Part shown: one piece after another, positions 60,672 to 64,000 of the stretch
Position numbering within the stretch: position 1 is the stretch's first letter
How the letters are laid out: every line of letters starts with the position of its first letter
Source: Macrococcus lamae
GTDB taxonomy: Bacteria > Bacillota > Bacilli > Staphylococcales > Staphylococcaceae
DNA length: 64,000 bases
NCBI RefSeq assembly: GCF_004359545.1
Contig: NZ_SCWB01000014.1
Location: 1-64,000, forward strand
Direction: 5' to 3'
Program-made: the position numbers and the translations under genes
The notes under the pieces: generated by a model
Seen by the model: the letters and a program-made list of their open reading frames with translations, nothing else
Told to the model about the DNA's origin: nothing
Database searches by the model: none

Positions 60672-61499
60672 ATGAAAAACAAAATTCCTGTAAAATCTGT
60701 TGATGACACGTTCACAAATGTAGAGAACATCAATGATATTCTTGATCAAGTCGCAACAAAAGAAGCTTCGGCGGATAAGAGCATCGGACGCTTCATGCTG
60801 AAATCAATCATGGCTGGTGTGCTGCTTGCTATTATAACGGTATTTATGCTGGCAATTAAAACTCAGTTTCACGGCGTCAATCCCGGCATCGTCAATCTAA
60901 TGGGAGCATTTGCATTCAGCATTGCTCTCGTGATGATTGTCATGACGAGAGCAGAACTGTTGACCAGCAATTTCATGTTCTTTACAGTCGGTCTTTATTA
61001 TAAGACGATTTCCATGAGTAAAGTCGCGAAGATTTTTGCACTTTGTTTCCTCGGCAATGTCATCGGAAGTTTTATTTTATTTGCATTGATGACTGGAACT
61101 AAAGTGATGACTCCTGAAATGGTGTCAGCATTGTCTAATACGGTCGCAGCGAAGACGACTGAAACAACATGGCATGCGATTATGATCAAAGCAATTTTTG
61201 CTAATTTCTTTATTAATATGGGTATTTTCCTTGCGATTCAAAGTAAGGAAGCACTCGCAAAAGTATTCTTTATCGCTATCGGCGTCGTTATCTTTGTCTT
61301 TATGGCATATGAACACGTCGTCTATAATGCAGGATTGTTCGCCGGCATGATGTTCTATAATATCGATGCACTGTCATGGATAGACGTTCTGAAAAATATT
61401 ATCTTTGCGTTTATCGGCAACTATATCGGCGGCGGCATTTTCGTCGGATTGGTCTATGCGTATTTAAACGGCCGACGAGACGACTATATCCGTCTATAG
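60672..61499 (+). CDS. Formate/nitrite transporter (FNT) family channel
   Basis: A 275-residue protein with six membrane helices. The family marks are AELLTSNFMFF (omega-loop region, about residues 97-107), NFFINMGIFLA (about 178-188) and EHVVYNAGLFAG (about 216-227), which bears the pore histidine H217. FNT channels pass formate, nitrite or lactate with protons. The substrate cannot be told. AGGAGG precedes the ATG. It stands alone, as no pfl or nitrite reductase gene is near. Confidence 0.9.
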   Translation: MKNKIPVKSVDDTFTNVENINDILDQVATKEASADKSIGRFMLKSIMAGVLLAIITVFMLAIKTQFHGVNPGIVNLMGAFAFSIALVMIVMTRAELLTSNFMFFTVGLYYKTISMSKVAKIFALCFLGNVIGSFILFALMTGTKVMTPEMVSALSNTVAAKTTETTWHAIMIKAIFANFFINMGIFLAIQSKEALAKVFFIAIGVVIFVFMAYEHVVYNAGLFAGMMFYNIDALSWIDVLKNIIFAFIGNYIGGGIFVGLVYAYLNGRRDDYIRL

Positions 61500-61500
61500 T

Positions 61501-61545
61501 AAAAGCTCCTATTAAAGTGTTCTCTTTAATAGGAGCTTTATTTTT
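61501..61545. terminator. Bidirectional terminator
   Basis: AAAGCTCCTATTAAA-GTGTTCTC-TTTAATAGGAGCTTT stem with A/T tails, between the FNT gene and pckA. Confidence 0.94.
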
Positions 61546-61547
61546 GA

Positions 61548-63146
61548 TTATTCACCTTTGTAGATAAATCCACCTTGTTCTTCAATAGCTGCTGAACGTT
61601 CGCCGAACTTCTTGAAGTTTTCTTTGAACATCACTGCCAGCTGCTGTGCTTTTTCGTCATAAGCTTCAGCTGACACCCATGCATCACGAGGCATCAGGAT
61701 GTTGTTCGGTACACCTGGCACGTGACTTGGGATATGTAGACCGAATATTTCATCTGTTCTATAATCTACTTCTTTTAACGCTCCACTGATAGCACGACGT
61801 ACCATTGAACGTGTATGAGTCAAGTTCATACGAGATCCGACACCGTACTCACCGCCTGTCCATCCTGTATTGACCAGGTAGACGTCTACATTGTGCTTAT
61901 CAATCAGTTCACCTAATTTGTTCGCGTAAACTGTCGCATGCATCGGCAGGAACGGAGAACCGAAGCAAGTTGAGAATACCGGCTGAGGGCTCGTGACGCC
62001 GCGTTCTGTTCCTGCAAGTTTTGAAGTAAAGCCGCTCAGGAAGTGATACATTGCCTGATCTTTAGTCAATTTGGCGATTGGAGGCAGGACACCAAATGCA
62101 TCAGCAGTCAGGAAAATGATCGTTTTCGCATGACCTGCAATAGAAGGTAAAATAATGTTATCGATATTTTCAATCGGATATGCTGCACGCGTGTTTTCAG
62201 TCAGTGATTTATCTTCATAATCCGGGAAACCTTTATCATCGACTTTGACGTTTTCCAGTATAGCACCGTAGCGGATGGCATCATAGATTTGAGGTTCTTT
62301 CTCACGAGTCAGATCAATCGTTTTTGCGTAGCAGCCGCCTTCGATATTGAAGACACCATTATCGTTCCAGCCGTGCTCGTCGTCACCAATCAGTTTACGC
62401 TGTGGATCGGCAGATAATGTGGTTTTACCAGTACCTGACAGACCGAAGAATAATGCAACATCTTTATTGTCGCCGACATTTGCTGAACAGTGCATGCTCA
62501 TCACGTCGTTATCAGGCAGATAATAGTTCATGACGCCGAAGATACCTTTTTTCATCTCACCGGCGTACTCTGTTCCGCCGATCAATATAATCTTATGTTT
62601 GAAGCTCGTGATGATAAACGTTTCTGACTTCGTGCCATCTACTTCAGGGTCTGCCTTGAAGTGAGGGGCTGAAATAATAGTGAAGTCAGGTGTGATGTTC
62701 AGACCTTCTTCAGTTGTCTCCGGACGGATGAACATCGTGCGCGCAAATAGATTATGCCACGCCATCTCGTTGATGACAGATAGTTTCAGCTGAGTCGCAG
62801 CGTCTGCTCCTGCATAGCCGTTAAAGACATAGACTTTTTCCTTTGTATTTAAATAAGAAGATACTTTATCAAGCAGCTTCAAGAAGACTTCTTCTTCAAT
62901 CGGCTGATTGATAGCATTCCAGTCAATATTGTCTTCAGTTTCTGATTCTTTTACAATAAACTTATCTTTAGGCGAACGACCCGTATATTTACCTGTTTCT
63001 GTTCTTACAGCACCCGATTCCGTAAGGACACCTTCATCATTATCCAGTATTTCCTGAATGAGCTGTGTGCGTGACAGCTGTTTTAAAGTTGAAGGTTTTG
63101 CGAGCAGTTGATCAAGTGTTTCTTTATACGTCGACGTATCGTTCAT
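61548..63146 (-). CDS. pckA: Phosphoenolpyruvate carboxykinase (ATP)
   Basis: A 532-residue gluconeogenic enzyme converting oxaloacetate to [19 protein letters not shown] (about residues 230-245) is the kinase P-loop and LIGDDEHGW the metal site. [12 protein letters not shown] holds conserved substrate residues. GGGGGA lies before the ATG at 63146. It is divergent from metK across 383 bp. A cre-like box at 63177 suggests glucose repression by CcpA, as is known for this gene in Firmicutes. Confidence 0.97.
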   Translation of the reverse strand: MNDTSTYKETLDQLLAKPSTLKQLSRTQLIQEILDNDEGVLTESGAVRTETGKYTGRSPKDKFIVKESETEDNIDWNAINQPIEEEVFLKLLDKVSSYLNTKEKVYVFNGYAGADAATQLKLSVINEMAWHNLFARTMFIRPETTEEGLNITPDFTIISAPHFKADPEVDGTKSETFIITSFKHKIILIGGTEYAGEMKKGIFGVMNYYLPDNDVMSMHCSANVGDNKDVALFFGLSGTGKTTLSADPQRKLIGDDEHGWNDNGVFNIEGGCYAKTIDLTREKEPQIYDAIRYGAILENVKVDDKGFPDYEDKSLTENTRAAYPIENIDNIILPSIAGHAKTIIFLTADAFGVLPPIAKLTKDQAMYHFLSGFTSKLAGTERGVTSPQPVFSTCFGSPFLPMHATVYANKLGELIDKHNVDVYLVNTGWTGGEYGVGSRMNLTHTRSMVRRAISGALKEVDYRTDEIFGLHIPSHVPGVPNNILMPRDAWVSAEAYDEKAQQLAVMFKENFKKFGERSAAIEEQGGFIYKGE

Positions 63147-63176
63147 GTGATAATCCCCCAGTTAAATTTTCTGCAA

Positions 63177-63190
63177 TGTAAGCAGTTTCA
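63177..63190. promoter_or_regulatory. cre-like box in the pckA promoter region
   Basis: TGTAAGCAGTTTCA matches 12 of 14 positions of the CcpA consensus TGWAARCGYTWNCW, with mismatches in the central CG step. It lies just downstream of the pckA -10 candidate TATACT (minus strand, 63197-63202), whose -35 candidate TAGACT is at 63219-63224. Confidence 0.4.
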
Positions 63191-63287
63191 CCAAATAGTA
63201 TAACATAACCGACTTAATAGTCTATACTAATCAAATGATATTTACAAGTCTGTATAAAGACAGAAAATTTCGGCTAAGGAAAACTTA

Positions 63288-63316
63288 TTGACTATTAACA
63301 AATAGTTTAGTATTAT
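63288..63316 (+). promoter_or_regulatory. metK promoter
   Basis: TTGACT (63288-63293), 17-bp spacer, TATTAT (63311-63316), 14 bp before the riboswitch. Confidence 0.85.
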
Positions 63317-63330
63317 CTTACTTGCGGATT

Positions 63331-63430
63331 CTCTTATCCAGAGTGGTGGAGGGACATGGACCCTTTGAAGCCCAGCAACCTTTTAAGTAAGGTGCCAAAC
63401 CGTTTGCAGATTAATTCTGAACGATAAGAG
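63331..63430 (+). ncRNA. SAM-I (S-box) riboswitch aptamer
   Basis: P1 is CTCTTATC (63331-63338) with GATAAGAG (63423-63430). The conserved core contains CAGAGTGGTGGAGGGA, then GAAGCCCAGCAACC and GGTGCCAAACC. It senses S-adenosylmethionine and governs the metK downstream. Confidence 0.97.
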
Positions 63431-63449
63431 TGAATGGACTTGATATTTG

Positions 63450-63484
63450 AGCCTTCTCTCTTAAGTGTGGAGAAGGCTTTTCTT
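63450..63484 (+). terminator. Riboswitch-controlled terminator before metK
   Basis: AGCCTTCTC-(11 nt)-GAGAAGGCT followed by TTTTCTTT. CTCTTA at 63457-63462 can instead pair with TAAGAG of the P1 3' strand (63425-63430), giving the antiterminator when SAM is absent. Confidence 0.92.
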
Positions 63485-63529
63485 TATGGATAAACCGTAC
63501 TAATCATTAATATAAAAGGAGAAATTAAA

Positions 63530-64000
63530 TTGGCAGATCGTAAGTTATTTACTTCTGAGTCAGTGACAGAAGGACATCCAGATAAAATTGCAGACCAGAT
63601 TTCTGATGCGATTCTTGATGAAATATTAAAAGGGGACCCGAAGGCACGTGTTGCCTGCGAAACTTCAGTGACAACAGGTATGGCATTAATCGCGGGTGAA
63701 ATTACAACATCTACTTATGTAGATATTCCTAAAGTCGTGCGTGAAACGGTTAAGGAAATCGGATATACGCGGGCAAAGTTCGGTTATGACTTCCAAACGA
63801 TGGCAGTACTGACTGCGATCGATGAGCAGTCGCCGGATATCGCACAGGGGGTTGACCGTGCACTAGAAGATAGAGAAGAATTGTCTGACTCAGACATCGA
63901 ATCAATCGGTGCAGGAGACCAGGGCTTAATGTTCGGTTATGCATGTAACGAAACAGAAAGCTTGATGCCGCTTCCTATTTCACTTGCTCATGAACTTGCA
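63530..64000 (+). CDS. metK: S-adenosylmethionine synthetase, N-terminal part (runs off the window)
   Basis: The first 157 codons of metK are present, open to the window edge. [21 protein letters not shown] (from about residue 6) carries the ATP-binding His and metal Asp. [12 protein letters not shown] (about 135-146) is the methionine/ATP motif. The enzyme makes SAM from methionine and ATP. It starts at TTG 63530, with AAAGGAG 8 nt upstream and no in-frame ATG nearby. Expression is set by the SAM-I riboswitch in its leader. The C-terminal part lies outside the window. Confidence 0.95.
   Translation, partial: MADRKLFTSESVTEGHPDKIADQISDAILDEILKGDPKARVACETSVTTGMALIAGEITTSTYVDIPKVVRETVKEIGYTRAKFGYDFQTMAVLTAIDEQSPDIAQGVDRALEDREELSDSDIESIGAGDQGLMFGYACNETESLMPLPISLAHELA

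Overview
The window looks like chromosomal DNA from a low-G+C Gram-positive coccus of the family Staphylococcaceae. Pointers are ComK, TRAP, AirS/AirR, the coproporphyrin-type hemE-hemH-hemY operon, PrsA-Hpr-HIT-EcsAB, a fused glutamine-type binding protein/permease, and a glycine tRNA lacking the usual D-loop and T-loop residues, as known for staphylococcal cell-wall glycyl tRNAs. By eye the G+C is about 40%, higher than in typical Staphylococcus, and menA-F-D-H-B-E-C form one block. Both point to Macrococcus or a close relative rather than Staphylococcus itself; this assignment is inference.

Layout. 1-2150: the end of an rRNA operon (5S) followed by 22 tRNA genes, closed by a terminator. 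2200-11450: a secreted duplicated-domain protein, tRNA-Leu(CAA), a PTS-IIC-like membrane protein, a glutamine-type ABC transporter, queG-trmL-nfrA, nagA and a degenerate NagB-like protein. 11500-19600: a 41-bp tandem repeat, a NERD-domain protein, a tiny acidic protein, fumC, ppx-ppk, a nitroreductase and an RluA-type pseudouridine synthase. 19660-25950: a GNAT/nitrilase fusion in an operon with the Fe-S sensor pair airSR, then a CDF exporter, a dicarboxylate symporter and an XRE regulator. 26040-33105: a UPF0342 protein, hemZ and yhaO-yhaN-yhaM. 33169-38290: prsA, a DUF3267 membrane protein, hpr, a YtxH-like protein, hit and ecsAB. 38361-44462: traP, hemEHY, lplA, an IDEAL-domain protein and comK. 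44544-45674: a second tRNA array of 11 genes without rRNA. 45790-54612: two small hypothetical genes and the complete menaquinone gene set. 54860-61500: lipoproteins, yidD, a NUDIX hydrolase, an alpha/beta hydrolase, an unpartnered MazE-like antitoxin, an MBL/TetR pair, DUF3995, an AT-rich esterase and a formate/nitrite-type channel. 61548-64000: pckA divergent from metK, which carries a SAM-I riboswitch and is cut by the window edge.

How the genes work together. The content is mostly core metabolism. Heme (hemZ, hemEHY) and menaquinone (men) synthesis feed the respiratory chain that AirSR probably monitors. FumC and PckA serve central carbon flow, and Ppx/Ppk set polyphosphate levels. PrsA, EcsAB and Hpr concern protein secretion. 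The 34 tRNA genes cover all twenty amino acids, although isoleucine only through the CAT-anticodon tRNA; the usual GAT species is not here. I found no prophage, IS element, integrase or CRISPR array, and no clearly novel multi-gene system. The most unusual items are the 41-bp dyad repeat, the unpartnered antitoxin, the degenerate NagB partner of NagA, two very small genes, the alternating-hairpin spacer between ecsB and traP, and several clean palindromic operators.
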